Below, piece after piece: positions 25,396 through 35,652 of a DNA stretch of 64,000 nucleotides (positions are counted from its first letter, which is position 1; each line of letters starts with the position of its first letter). The notes under the pieces are model-generated. The model was not told the origin of the DNA, ran no database searches, and saw only the letters and a program-made list of their open reading frames with translations. The DNA comes from Henricia sp. BOLD:AAB3569. Lineage: Eukaryota > Echinodermata > Asteroidea > Spinulosida > Echinasteridae. Location of the stretch: assembly GCA_037783545.1 (NCBI GenBank), contig JBBELK010000003.1, forward strand, positions 3,224,001-3,288,000, written 5' to 3'. The translations under genes were made by a program, and so were the position numbers.

Positions 25396-25900
25396 GGTTT
25401 CTTAAGACTTAATGACTACTGAGTCACACACACTGAACTCTTCGCCCCACAAAACCACTGTCCATGTCATCCAGGGTTCTATAAACATTAAACCACAAGA
25501 CAATGGAAAGATGGTGTAAGAATTCAGTGACGAATATTTAGCATCTTTACTCATCAAGCCAATTTAATGTACAACCTCAGAAGATAGCCGGTGTGTTGGC
25601 CACAAGGCATGACGCACTGGCCGCAACATCACTCTGCCTCCAAATATTAACCTGATGCAAACTTGAGTGGTCCTTATTACTTATGATGATGTCATCATCA
25701 GGGGTATTAGTAAGGGTCTTTAATGATGACGTAATGTTCTATAAATAGGTATGATGTCATGTATGTTTGGTATGGCTGATTGGCTCTTTCACGTGGCTGT
25801 AATGAATGATTTTAGGTCAAACATGTAGAGTGGTCCATACATGTGTAAGCAATGAGTCAATGAAGCAACGATATCAATATCAGTTATTTATTTGGTTCTA
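25396..25900. other. Non-coding intergenic DNA
   Basis: Unique-looking sequence with repeated GATGATGTCATCATC/ATGACGTAATG CRE-like words at about 25685-25735. No gene seen. Confidence 0.4.
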
Positions 25901-26105
25901 GGGGTACCATGGCCGAGCAGTTTGGTGCATTGAATTCAAGACCGTGCTTACAAATCTACGGTCGTGGGTTCGAATCCTGGCTGCGACCAAGGTACGTGTG
26001 CCCTTAGTTGTGCCCAGTGACCAGGGTGATAATGTGTAAAGCGCCACGAGTATCCCACAGGATAGATACGTGCGCTATATAAGATGCCATTATTATTATT
26101 ACATG
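25901..26105 (+). mobile_element. tRNA-derived SINE, family B
   Basis: Box A TGGCCGAGCAGTTTGG and box B GGTTCGAATCC form a tRNA-like head. The body reads GTAAAGCGCCACGAGTATC and GCGCTATATAAGATGCC, and the element ends in an (ATT)n tail at about 26090-26101. The tail and head are diagnostic of a Pol III SINE. The body differs from family A. Confidence 0.85.
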
Positions 26106-26904
26106 GAATTTGGAAATATCTTCAACGATTTTGGTGATCAAACAAAACTTTTGTGGTGGTTATGGGGTGCTGGTGAGGGGGTTGGGTCTGTTGTCAGGTG
26201 TTAGGGTAGGCAGTTGAGGATATTTTTAAAATCACCTTCAGTTGTTAATTTCTCATGAAAAATACAATTTTGGACAAAAATAAATTCATGTGGTGTTCAT
26301 TATCATTGCTATCAACACTTTTCTTGTCAACGTATTAGGTAAAATTTTGGGTCATTACAAATGATAAAATGGGCCTTTAAATACCGGTGCATGTTTACAA
26401 GAGGTTAGCTAATTAATACTAGGAAAACAATATTGACTTCTGTTGATGTCACTTTACAAAGAGTGACCTTAAAAAAAGGTTTTGGAAAAGAATTGGTGAC
26501 ATCACCGACTCATCTCCTCCGTTTCAAAGCCCATGAGGGACTTTCGAGTGCCCCCTTCTCTCCAGCAAGATCACTTTATCTTGGCAATCCGATTCCGGCC
26601 GCTGTTTCCGTTTCTCTGACTACTATCAATAGCTTTCTAGCCCTGCGTCCGGATTCTGAGATGCCATCAACCAAAGTCGCTCCTAATCCCGGGTGAAGAT
26701 AGGTCGGATTGGGACATCAAATTGAATTGCGACTTTGGACTGTGAAGAGCTCCTTTTTTTATTTATTTTTTTTTTTTACAAATGCATATGCAGAAAATGC
26801 TCTCTAAATAAATGCTGTTTGAGCTGCAGTGAATTTCTGAGAAATTTAATGTCAAGATTTTTAGATTGTTAAATTCAACTCAAGTGACATTAGAAGTATT
26901 AGAT
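26106..26904. other. Non-coding intergenic DNA
   Basis: AT-rich. The 87-codon open frame at 26433-26696 has no recognisable domain. A T-rich run occurs near 26750-26780. Confidence 0.4.
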
Positions 26905-27002
26905 GGATCAAGCCTTATTAATAAAAAGTCCTAGGACTTTGCAGACTACCTTGTTATATAACAGGACCATTGTATTATCCAGGGATGTAACGATTCTCCC
27001 TC

Positions 27003-28002
27003 TGCTCGAGTCCCAAGTCAAGTCAAGTCAAACTGCCCTCGAGTCCCAAGTCAAGTCAAGTCAAGCTGCCCTCGAGTCCCAATTCAAGTTAAGTCAAACT
27101 GCCTTCGAGACCCAAGTCAAGTCAAGTCAAACTGCCTTTGAGACCCAAGTCAAGTTAAGTCAAACTGCCCTCGAGTCCCAAGTCAAGTTAAGTCAAACTG
27201 CCTTTGAGTCCCAAGTCAAATCAAGTCAAACTGCCTTTGAGTCCCAAGTCAAGTCAAGTCAAACTGCCTTTGAGTCCCAAGTCAAGTCAAGTCAAACTGT
27301 CCTCGAGTCCCAAGTCAAGTCAAGTCAAACTGCCCTCGAGTCCCAAGTCAAGTCAAACTGCCCTCGAGTCCCAAGTCAAGTCAAGTCAAACTGCCCTCGA
27401 GTCCCAAGTCAAGTCAAGTCAAACTGCCCTAGAGTCCCAAGTCAAGTCAAGTCAAGTCAAGCTGCCCTCGAGTCCCAAGTCAAGCAAAGTCAAGCTGCCC
27501 TCGAGTCCCGAGTCCCAAGTCAAGTCAAGTTAAGCTGCCTTCGAGTCCCAAGTCAAGTCAAGTCAAACTGCCTTTGAGTCCCAAGTCAAGTCAAGTCAAG
27601 TGGCCTCCGAGTCCCAAGTCAAGTCAAGTCAAGTCAGGCATGTTGGTCAAGTCAGTTTTAGTCAAGTAGTATTTGTTCAAGCTAATTTCAAAATGAGTCT
27701 AAACCATGAATCTTGCATACGTGTATAGGGTATTTTTGTTGTTCTGGCCAACAATGCTCCATGTTAAAAGAAAGCTTTAGTTTTGAAAAACAATTCGGTC
27801 CTCAAAATGACTAAAAATGCATTAAAGTTTAATTTCACTTTTAGTAAAAAATTTTACGAGTCTGAGTCAAGTCAAGTTATTTAAGTTTTGAGTCTCAAGT
27901 CAAGTGAAGTCATTTGAGGTTCGAGTCTCAAGTCAAGTCAAGTCAAGTTAGTGAACATCGGGACTCGAGTTGACTCGAGTCCAAGTATTGAGTCCGAGTC
28001 AT
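27003..28002. repeat. Minisatellite of GAGTCCCAAGTCAAGTCAAG units
   Basis: About twenty units, commonly about 33 bp, of the form CTGCCCTCGAGTCCCAAGTC followed by AAGTC repeats, are dense to about 27650. A gap of unique AT-rich sequence and sparse diverged units follow to about 28002. Many units are a multiple of three, so long open frames appear with repeated SQVKSSQTALE peptides. I regard these as by-products, not genes. Confidence 0.9.
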
Positions 28003-28069
28003 GAACAATAAAGATCAAGGAATTGGGACACAATATTTTCTTTGTTGTAAGCAGTATATTGTATGAACA

Positions 28070-28190
28070 GGGGTCGATTTCACAAACGTTAAGAGGAGTT
28101 CAATGCATCCTAATTCCCATATACCAACATCCCAAGATAAGAAGAGTGACCCTTCCTAAGATGCGTCTTGGCGCTTTGTGAAATCGGCCC
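28070..28190. mobile_element. MITE family M2, copy 2, nested
   Basis: Starts GGGTCGATTTCACAAACG and ends CTTTGTGAAATCGGCCC, so about 17 bp are inverted. It sits precisely where the uninterrupted pogo-like relative has none. CAG occurs on both sides and may be the target duplication. Confidence 0.75.
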
Positions 28191-28279
28191 AGGGCTCTTC
28201 TTATCAAGGTTGAACTATATTTCTATTTATAACCTTTATTTCTTTAGCAATGTTGCCATTTTTGGAGTGACCTCAATAC

Positions 28280-28535
28280 AGGGCCAAATAGCTCAGTTGG
28301 TAGCACTTCTGGTGCATTAATCCAACGGCTGTGGTTCGAATCCTCTCCTCACGTCAATTGAAAAATAATAAAATATGTTTTTCATGAATTCGGTCAGTAT
28401 CACCTAACTGCAATCGGCTCCATCCATCTGCTAGTGTCCCCTTACAGGAGAAATCTCCAGAGAGGGTTGGTGCATCTTAACCGCTCTCTACCTCCAAAGT
28501 GCGTTAAGAGCCAGTGATTACTTACTGCGGTATCA
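28280..28535 (+). mobile_element. tRNA-like SINE head, family C
   Basis: TAGCTCAGTTGGTAGCA (box A) and GGTTCGAATCC (box B) are spaced as in a tRNA. The outer ends GGGCCAAA and CTCACGTC do not pair, so this is not a functional tRNA. A ~180-bp unidentified body appears to follow. Confidence 0.6.
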
Positions 28536-29180
28536 TTTTACCTCAGAACTAAACAGGTTGGGTTGAAGATGGAAAATCCAATCTGTGTAACCGTAATCTC
28601 TCTAAATAACGTTTTAGGCAAGGGAGTTGAATAAATGGGTAGGCAGCAAGTCCCAAAAAACAAGATCCACGATGGTTCACACTTGCATTAACTTAAAATC
28701 ACTAATTCCTCATGTAGGAGAGGTTTTTGAAACATCTTTAAACAATAAAGGCTTCCTCAACTCTAAAAAATACTCTAAAAATAGTTCTACTTGGAAACAG
28801 TTTTCCTAAAAACCTCATGCATAATTGAAGATGTTTTGTGTGAACTTATGAACCAGATCACAAAAACCACCTTACTTCAGCCTGAAATGATCTCACACCT
28901 TGTACACATCACACTGTAGAAGAGAACCATTGCAACTTGTCATTCTAATTCAAAACGTGCACTGACCGTGAAAAATGGAATTTCTGTGAAGTCCCAGCCT
29001 TATTAAATTTTGACAGCATGGTCTTAAAATGCATCCTCAGTGGTCAAACAATTCCATGAAAGCATCTCCAACAAACAGCTTCGTCGAATTTGTAATTGCA
29101 CACAAACAGTATCCCCGCTTGATCCATGCGTGGAAATCTTCCCCCCGCACTCAAAGAAATGCTTCATTATGATGCGTCAT
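28536..29180. other. Non-coding intergenic DNA
   Basis: AT-rich; nothing recognised. Confidence 0.4.
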
Positions 29181-29690
29181 TACGCCGTCATCCAGGGTTG
29201 GGGAGGGAGGGAGGTTTCCTCAGTTTGCATTACACACGACAACCCCTCGCACCACGGTATGACAACACGATGAGACACGCTAAATCTTGAAAGGCCTCTG
29301 GACATAAGGTCGCACGAACTTAATGAATCAGTGTTGAGGCCCGTCATTACAATCGCCGATAACTGGTTTAGTGTGTAGAGGTATCGCAATACAGCAGTGG
29401 CACTCGTTAATACGCGTGCGACGACGCGTGTGAATGTACACATGCTTGTGGGATTCCAGAATGACACACGGTATGGGATCTCCGATCGTACTGACGTCGC
29501 CGCGGCTATTCCGTGGACGTGACTCACGATCGATCACGACACACCTCACCTTTTGTTTCAAGTGACTGAGCATTAGCCTCGTTATGCTATGCAAATTGCT
29601 CAATAGGTCAATTGATTTAAAGGGAGTCTGGGCGGCTTATTGAATCGGGGAAATTAATTAGGATTGAACGTACTCTTGGGGTAGCGAGAG
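29181..29690. promoter_or_regulatory. Candidate cis-regulatory block with octamer
   Basis: Repeat-poor and CpG-containing. It holds a POU octamer ATGCAAAT (29589-29596), homeodomain words AATTAATTAGGATTGA (Otx-like GGATT), CCGATAAC (GATA) and several CGTCATTAC words. Candidate only. Confidence 0.28.
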
Positions 29691-29786
29691 ACTTAATGAC
29701 TTGTGTGTTTACAGATTACTGCTACATGCGACGGTCTGCGACGGTCTGCCATGGTTGTTGGCCATAATCGTTCTTGTATATCAATA

Positions 29787-29960
29787 CAGTCGGACCTTAT
29801 TAATAAGATGGGACTATACAGATGACCTTGTTATAACAGGAACCTTGTATTATCAGGAATGGCAACAACGAAGAAGAAATAATTGGGACATAAAATTGTC
29901 CTTGTTATAAGCAGAATGTTGTATTAACAGTGCTCTCATTATATCAAGGTTCCACAGTGT
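29787..29960. mobile_element. pogo-like MITE, uninterrupted copy
   Basis: The left end CAGTCGGACCTTATTAATAA and the right end (reverse complement CACTGTGGAACCTTGATATAA) are similar inverted termini, starting CAG-like after TA. Internal words TTGTTATAACAGG and TTGTATTATCAGG match 26905-28218. Assignment to the pogo/Tc1-mariner group rests on the termini and is tentative. Confidence 0.65.
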
Positions 29961-29971
29961 GCATTACATAA

Positions 29972-30109
29972 ATAGACCGTATCGAATAGCCGCCATTTCG
30001 TGGGGCAGTTTCTTTGTTCCTTGAGGACATGCATGGTTGCACATATTGTGCTTCCATTGTTGAACGGTTTAAGGTGCCCCACGAAATGGCGGCTATTCAA
30101 TACGGTCTT
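29972..30109. mobile_element. MITE family M1, copy 2
   Basis: Identical to 16905-17002 for the first 98 bases. It then carries a small deletion before the right inverted repeat, which ends CGGTCTTT rather than CGGTCTAT. It lies about 11 bp from the pogo-like copy. Confidence 0.85.
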
Positions 30110-30740
30110 TAAGGATGGATCCGTTTTTGTTAATCTAAAATTGCACCAATGCCATGGTATTGGTAAGTACTCCTCCTACATGTACCAGCCCAGATGAGCT
30201 AGCCCTTACGGTCCCCACCCCTTAATCCTTGCCACCTCACCATACTGAGAGGTTTATGAAGCCCCAACACTCTCTAGACCAATCACATTTGACCACTTTG
30301 AGGACAGGTGTATTTCTGGATGAGTTATAGGCACTCTTGTAATTTGCCGCGCATAAATGCATTACATCTATTATTGATCCGCTTTCAGCAAGTGAGCAAG
30401 CCCAGACGGCAGCTATTGATTGGTTAGAAACAAATTATTGGCATTGTTACAAGTATGGAGGATGTATGAGGAGGGAAAATGCCTACTTGAAAAAGCTGAA
30501 GCGTGGCAACGAATCTGAACTCCACGGATACAAGATTGAGACATTGTACTTTAATTTTTAAATAACAGCTGTACAATAAAGTACATTTCATTGTCCTACA
30601 AGAATACATAGTACGGTACATTTAATGACGGAGGTTGAGAAATATCACAAATATTAACCAATTCGTCTTCTTTCGTATGATCCCCGAAAGAAACAGATTT
30701 AACAATCAAGGAGGTTCTTCAGCATAGCCATGAAGTGTGA
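30110..30740. other. Non-coding intergenic DNA
   Basis: No gene or repeat recognised, apart from TACATGTA at about 30178. Confidence 0.4.
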
Positions 30741-30918
30741 GAGAACAGGAAGAAATACTCAGTTTTAGAGGTGGGAGGAAACCTCACACATGAATGTCTG
30801 AGAGAAACCCACGGAATCAAGCAGAGACTGAAAACCCAATCTACCTACTGATCTGAACAGGATTCGAACCAGGGCCACATAGTTAAAAGGTAAGGAAAGA
30901 ACCGCTATGCCAATCTGA
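30741..30918 (-). mobile_element. tRNA-derived SINE, family D, copy 1
   Basis: On the minus strand the sequence runs from CAGATTGGCATAGCGGTTC through CCCTGGTTCGAATCC (box B) to CCTCCCACCTCTAAAACTGA and TCTCACACTTCATGGC. The same order is found at 62214-62445 in the opposite orientation. Confidence 0.75.
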
Positions 30919-30927
30919 TTTCCCAAA

Positions 30928-31072
30928 TTAAAGGCAGAGGTTCGATCGTCAGCAATGCATGCACGCCAAATTCGTGCAACAAAATATGCAGCTCCATAGC
31001 AAATGCATGGAGCCTCGTATTTCGTGCCACGAATTTGGCGCGCGCGCATTGCTCACGAGCCTGTGCCTTTAA
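30928..31072. mobile_element. TTAA-flanked hairpin MITE (family M3), copy A
   Basis: TTAA occurs at both ends (30928-30931 and 31069-31072). The interior is an almost full-length hairpin: AGGCAGAGG..GTCAGCAATGC at one side, and GCATTGCTCACGAGCCTG and CTGTGCCT at the other, with a central GCTCCATAGCAAATGCATGG. TTAA target duplication is the signature of piggyBac-type transposition. There is no coding capacity. Confidence 0.85.
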
Positions 31073-31445
31073 CTGACGAAAACTTTCATCTTTATCACTG
31101 ACTCAAGTACCAAAGACTTTCCTTTTAATGAACTGCAGACAAGGCTGAGAAACCAAAACACAAGCAGGCTACGTGTAAACAAATAATACTCGGAATGATT
31201 TCAAGAAACGGTGGCTGATTTGCCCCCAGCTTCAGGCAAATCCTTGAGTATACATGTGTATTTCAAGATGGATGAGTTAAAAGTATACACAAATTCTAGC
31301 GCCAGTGTAAGATGCTAGCATTATATAAGGTACTACTCCATCAATACATTGCCATTAAACACACCCTGCTAGAATGTGGATGGTACAGCTATGAGAATTA
31401 ATGTAAACAATATTCCGTATCTCGTGCTTTCCGCTCGTCAAATCT
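31073..31445. other. Non-coding intergenic DNA
   Basis: Nothing recognised. Confidence 0.4.
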
Positions 31446-31523
31446 CCCCCCCCCCCTCTACCCCCACCCCCCCCCCTCTACCCCCACCCCCCCCCCCCCC
31501 TATACCCCCCCCCCCCTCTTCCC
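31446..31523. repeat. Poly-C / CCTCTACCCCCA low-complexity tract
   Basis: Long C runs are interrupted by TCTACCCCCA, repeated twice. The tract could form i-motif or G-quadruplex structures. Its exact length is likely to be unreliable. Confidence 0.9.
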
Positions 31524-31559
31524 AACACAAGAATTGGGCGGCTAGGTCACGCACACTTC

Positions 31560-32190
31560 CTAATTATCCCCACGAATGCGGCGCAGCACTCTATCCATAA
31601 AGCGTCCACGTTTAAGAGCTCCTTTGGCCATTAATAACCCCGTCTTTCCAAAGCCAACCTCCGTATCCCGACAGGTCCTTGTTTCTGAGCGTACAGACAC
31701 CCTTCTTGTCCGCAAATATTTGCCAGACGATCCCAGCACACGCGGTCTATTCTCCGCTTTTAATGCGAGAGAGAAAGAGCGGGAATACAGAGAGGGGTCT
31801 TCGATACAAATCCTTCAGAAAACAATTACTTCTCCCACTGTTCCCTTCCCTCCCCTGGGCGCGTGTGCCATCTCGAAGGCTTGCTCTGGTGACAGCTTGA
31901 CCAAATAGTCTCATCATCGCCGACTGCAATGAGGACGCACTTAACGAGTAATTCTGGCCTTTCACAATGCGTCATGGCAACAAATGGCAACATGCTTACT
32001 GAGACAAATGAGACACTGACCTACTTTTTGTCATTCGACTTCTCTCTTTGCTCGGCAATTACTCCTGTCAAAATCTCTGCCCTCGACTCCAGTCCTTAAG
32101 ATGATGAAGAGATACCGAGATGAATGGAGGCTGCAGTCATGTGACCTCTCTTCCAGGGGTGCCACTCCTCTATCGCCATGGAAACACCTG
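31560..32190. promoter_or_regulatory. Candidate cis-regulatory block
   Basis: About 600 bp with no repeat signature and balanced composition. It contains CCTAATTATCC, GGCCATTAATAACC, CGAGTAATTC, CACAATGCGTCATGG (Sox-like plus CRE-like) and CATGTGAC. A 110-codon open frame (31576-31908) crosses it without a recognisable domain, so coding is not claimed. Confidence 0.27.
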
Positions 32191-32870
32191 ATGCATTACA
32201 AAGACAAAATCCCCCTGGAGTAAATATTTCATTAGCTTAGTAATCAATAAGGAATGTTGTGCTGTGGTTGGAGTAGGGGGATGGTTTCTGTATCTTTAAG
32301 ACGGTGACTAAGATATTAATCAGATGCCTGTGATTTGGAAATGACTTGTGAATTAACCACCTTGGTGTAATTGAAGATTCAGACAAACAGTATGTAAATG
32401 ATATGTCTTTTTATGTTGTAGCGTACGTATTACTCATCATGTGGTTTCATTTACTCACAAGTCTGGAGTTTGTCACTGATGTCATCCATTGCTAACAAAA
32501 AAAAGGAATAATGAGCCTCGGCTAGTTTTGTTTAAAACTCAGACATTATAAATAAATTGGTCAACTTTTTCTAATGAAGGAATTTTCTACTTTTCAAAAC
32601 CTCAATCTGTATAGAATTATTCTGCATATATTGCTAAATCATATTCTGACAACTAGATTTATGGTTATAAATTTTAAAAGTTAGTTTCAACAGAGGGTAG
32701 GTACAATGTACATGTATATTTTGGTTAAACAATCAACCATATCCATTTTAGACCATTTGAGACTGTTTTTGACCAAGATTTTAATCAAGGTGAGACCATA
32801 AAACCATAGTGGCAAACAGTAGCACAGAATTATTAGATATTAAAAGGAAATTAAATTTGAAATAGCGGGA
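32191..32870. other. Non-coding intergenic DNA
   Basis: AT-rich; no features recognised. Confidence 0.4.
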
Positions 32871-33245
32871 GTAAAAACGTGAACATTTTGCCCAAGCAAT
32901 CTGTATGCGAATCACTTATTGCGTTAATGGCAAGCGGGAGGCAATCAGGGTCGCAACACGTCCGTTTTGTCATCTTCAATGCGTGAACGACTCCGCAAAA
33001 CTGGCCATGGACACAGAGCGTGCACGGCCGGCCGCTGACAATCAAACCGCGGTAATGATTTATTGATGGTGTGGGAGACGGCTTCGTGCCGCGTTCGTTA
33101 GCGGAGTGTGTCTGTGCCGACATGTGACGATAGGTGTCGCACTTCACTTCTATGCAACGTGATATGTGTAAGATCCCTGATGAGTATTGCAAGCGGCTCT
33201 TTAATAGGGCATACAACTGCTTGTGTATGTGCCAAGCTACCAGCA
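32871..33245. promoter_or_regulatory. Candidate cis-regulatory block
   Basis: A CpG-rich island in AT-rich DNA with a Runx-like AACCGCGGT, Hox/Pbx-like TGATTTATTGATGG, CTTATTGCGTTAATGG and GGCCGGCC. An overlapping 131-codon minus-strand open frame lacks any domain. Confidence 0.28.
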
Positions 33246-33782
33246 TAAGATTCCAAGGCTTTTTGAAATAATTACAGTATTCTTTTTAAGCCTATAAGGC
33301 CTTTTGATTTCCTGTTAGTGTAAAAGGGGACGTCCCTTTCAATGCTTTAAGAACACACATGTTTCAGTGGGAATGTTTACGATCATTATTACAGTTATAT
33401 CAAATCAAATTATCATTTCAAATCATAATGAAGGTGGCCACTTTTAAATCATTGTGAAAGTGGCCATCGAAGACTCTATGCTTTTAAATAACAACTTGAA
33501 GTTATAAAGACCTCAAAGTCTTCAGAAATTCTGTGATTTTCAACAGCAAGGCACTACTGGACTTTAAAATGTTTAAATGTTAAAAAACAAGAAAATTTAC
33601 AATAGTGGGGGACGGAAATTGGCGGGATTAGAACAAAAAAACAAACATCCCAAAATAAGACTATTACTACATGTACATGTAGCTGGCAAATTGTTTAGTA
33701 ATTATACCCTCTATACAATTAATTGGCAATTAAATTTTCAATGAATGCTTCTTCATTTTTTAATTGGGCAGCAGTAAACATA
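33246..33782. other. Non-coding intergenic DNA
   Basis: AT-rich. It carries a direct repeat AAATCAT..GAA(A/G)GTGGCCA (about 33420-33465) and overlapping TACATGTACATGTA at 33668-33681. Confidence 0.45.
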
Positions 33783-33784
33783 TA

Positions 33785-34058
33785 CACTCTAAAAACAGAT
33801 TGGTTGAATTCAACCAATTGGTTGGTAGATATGTGTCCAACCAATATATTGGTTATTTTAACCAATCATATTGGTTATTTTAACCAATCATATTGATTAA
33901 AATGACCAATCCGTATTGGTTTACCAATACGGATTGGTCATTTTAACCAATATGATTGGTTATTTTAACCAATATGACTGGTTATTTTAACCAATATATT
34001 GGTTGGACACATATCTACCAACCAATTGGTTGAATTCAACCAATCTGTTTTTAGAGTG
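33785..34058. mobile_element. 274-bp near-perfect palindrome (fold-back MITE) with TA flanks
   Basis: Two 136-bp arms are separated by a TT loop at 33921-33922, with only about eight mismatches by eye. The ends are CACTCTAAAAACAG and its inverse, and TA lies immediately outside both (33783-33784 and 34059-34060). The arms are built from repeated ATTGGTT/AACCAAT words. It is non-coding. The TA duplication suggests Tc1/mariner-like or a related cut-and-paste origin. Confidence 0.93.
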
Positions 34059-34062
34059 TAGC

Positions 34063-34467
34063 GTGTTTCTATTAAAGATCCATGATTTTACCGGTAAACC
34101 CATTTACCGGTAAATAGCGGGTAACGCGACGTTTCTACTGAGCCGCTGTATCCAGAAAATAGCCGAGTTTGCTGGCTTTCTTTCACGCTTCGTGAATTTG
34201 CCGGGTAAAGGTCACATGCAGGGGTCAAGCACGTGCATTGGATAAGTCACTGTGAGGTTACATGTTTACGTTTTCTTCCCTGTATGCGCAACAGTGTGCG
34301 TTTCTATTGGCGTTTACCAGATAAATTCCTGGGCATTTTCCTTCCTCGAGAAGGAAAATTGCCGGGGAAAATTCTCCCCGCCATTTACCGGAAAATAGTG
34401 GGTAGGACCTGCTTCTACTGAGCACTTTTTCCGACATTATCCGGTAAACGGGTCTCAATAGAAACAC
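34063..34467. mobile_element. Element with GTGTTTCTATT inverted ends and internal direct repeats
   Basis: GTGTTTCTATT (34063-34073) is inverted at 34457-34467. A ~55-bp direct repeat, CATTTACCGG..AATAG(C/T)GGGTA followed by TTCTACTGAGC, occurs at about 34100-34153 and 34382-34441. TTTACCGGTAAA palindromes recur. It abuts the preceding palindrome. Confidence 0.6.
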
Positions 34468-35471
34468 ACCTATACTGTTGCAAGTGTTTTGTAATTTTAG
34501 GACTATTTAGTTACCATCCCATAATTACCACCCCATAAGTGATATCATCTCTGGTATGGCCTTGTAACATCAACAACAATAATTTGCAATTAGACCGGCG
34601 AGGGCATTTTTTCCAAATGAAACCAACACAGAAGTTTTTAACGATCACTTGACTAGTCATTCATGAGTGATTGGCAAACTTACAAACACATTAAAACAGC
34701 TTTGACTGGTTTGCAGTACCAGGTATAATAAGAACTGCATAATTAATCGAGCGTTTGATGACGGAGATGTACTTTGCATTTACCTACCCAGCACTAATTG
34801 GACATCGCGATTGTTATGGAAATTTATCAGTAAAACGTGGATCGTGCCACACAGGAAATTGATGGCAGGCATAAGTGTATACGAGCATCAGGTTTGATGG
34901 TACCCTTATGGGATGGATGAAACGGGGAGTATAGAGCTACTCTGGGAAAATAATTGGATTCAGTGGAGCGTTACACCTACGATTATCTCTCCAGTTTCTC
35001 CAAACTGACTGAATACAGAGACAAGGACAGACGGTGGTCCATAAAAACGATACCTTCATCCTTTTTTATGTGTTGCTATGGATACAAACATATGGTAGGC
35101 AGGTTTTTGAAAAGTGGGTGGAAACAGAAGACGGGCAAATAATGATAAAGTTCCGCTTGGCGTGATGCATGAATTTTGAGAGCAAGGTTTTGCATGCTTG
35201 GTCAGTGGCAGGCAATTTAGTAATTTGGCAAAAGCGCTACTTTATTGGTGCTGTACGTGTATCAGATATCGCGCAAACTGAAGACAGAAATATGTTCATG
35301 AGAGCATCTGGATGATAGAAACGGATATCTGTTTATCTTTGGAAGGGCGTTTGTAAGCTGAACTGTGGATGTACTTTTTTGACAAATTACACAATTATTT
35401 TATTAATATTCAGGTCACAGTGTAGCAAGGCAGTACATTAACTTGGACAAGCATATATTGTTCCATTGTAA
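34468..35471. other. Non-coding intergenic DNA
   Basis: No supported gene or repeat. Confidence 0.4.
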
Positions 35472-35652
35472 GGCCCAAAAAAAAAAAAGGAACTCTGTTT
35501 ATCGTTAGCGCGCGCGTCACTTTCAACCCTGCGCGTCAAAGTTTTTTTTTTAGTGTTTCTTTTAAAAACATGCCTGTTGGCTTCATGTCAACTTGACTTT
35601 ATTGCTTGGAATTCACTTACCCCCCAAAAAAGCGAAAAAAGCCTCAAAACAA
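35472..35652 (+). mobile_element. A-tract/GGCC-ended repeat family M4, copy 1 (3' truncated)
   Basis: The order is GGCCCAAAAAA, GAACTCTGTTTATCGTTAGCG, TCACTTTCAACCCTGCGCG, a T-run, AACATGCCTGTTGGCTTCAT and TTTATTGCTTGGAATTCACT. The same order is seen at 42752-43079, 44724-45052 (minus) and 52356-52582. It stops without the right-end words seen in copies 2 and 3. Confidence 0.75.

Larger units (their letters stand above)
26905..28218. mobile_element. pogo-like MITE interrupted by a minisatellite and a second MITE
   Basis: The left part (about 26907-26985: CCTTATTAATAAAAAG, CCTTGTTATATAACAGG, TTGTATTATCC), the middle (about 28005-28069: GGAATTGGGACACAATATT, TTGTAAGCAG) and the right part (about 28191-28218: TCTTATCAAGGTTGAAC) align in order with the uninterrupted relative at 29787-29960. 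Between them lie a ~1-kb minisatellite and a 120-bp MITE. This is a three-level composite. Confidence 0.75.

Noticed and set aside
26903-27577. 224-codon open frame with SQVKSSQTALE repeats
   Set aside because: Produced entirely by the minisatellite, whose units are mostly multiples of three. Similar frames open in other phases, which argues against coding selection.
27003-28002. Possible CRISPR-like array
   Set aside because: The units are contiguous degenerate repeats without unique spacers, in a eukaryotic setting.
32851-33246. 131-codon minus-strand frame
   Set aside because: No domain recognised. GC-richer composition explains the lack of stop codons; I prefer a regulatory reading.
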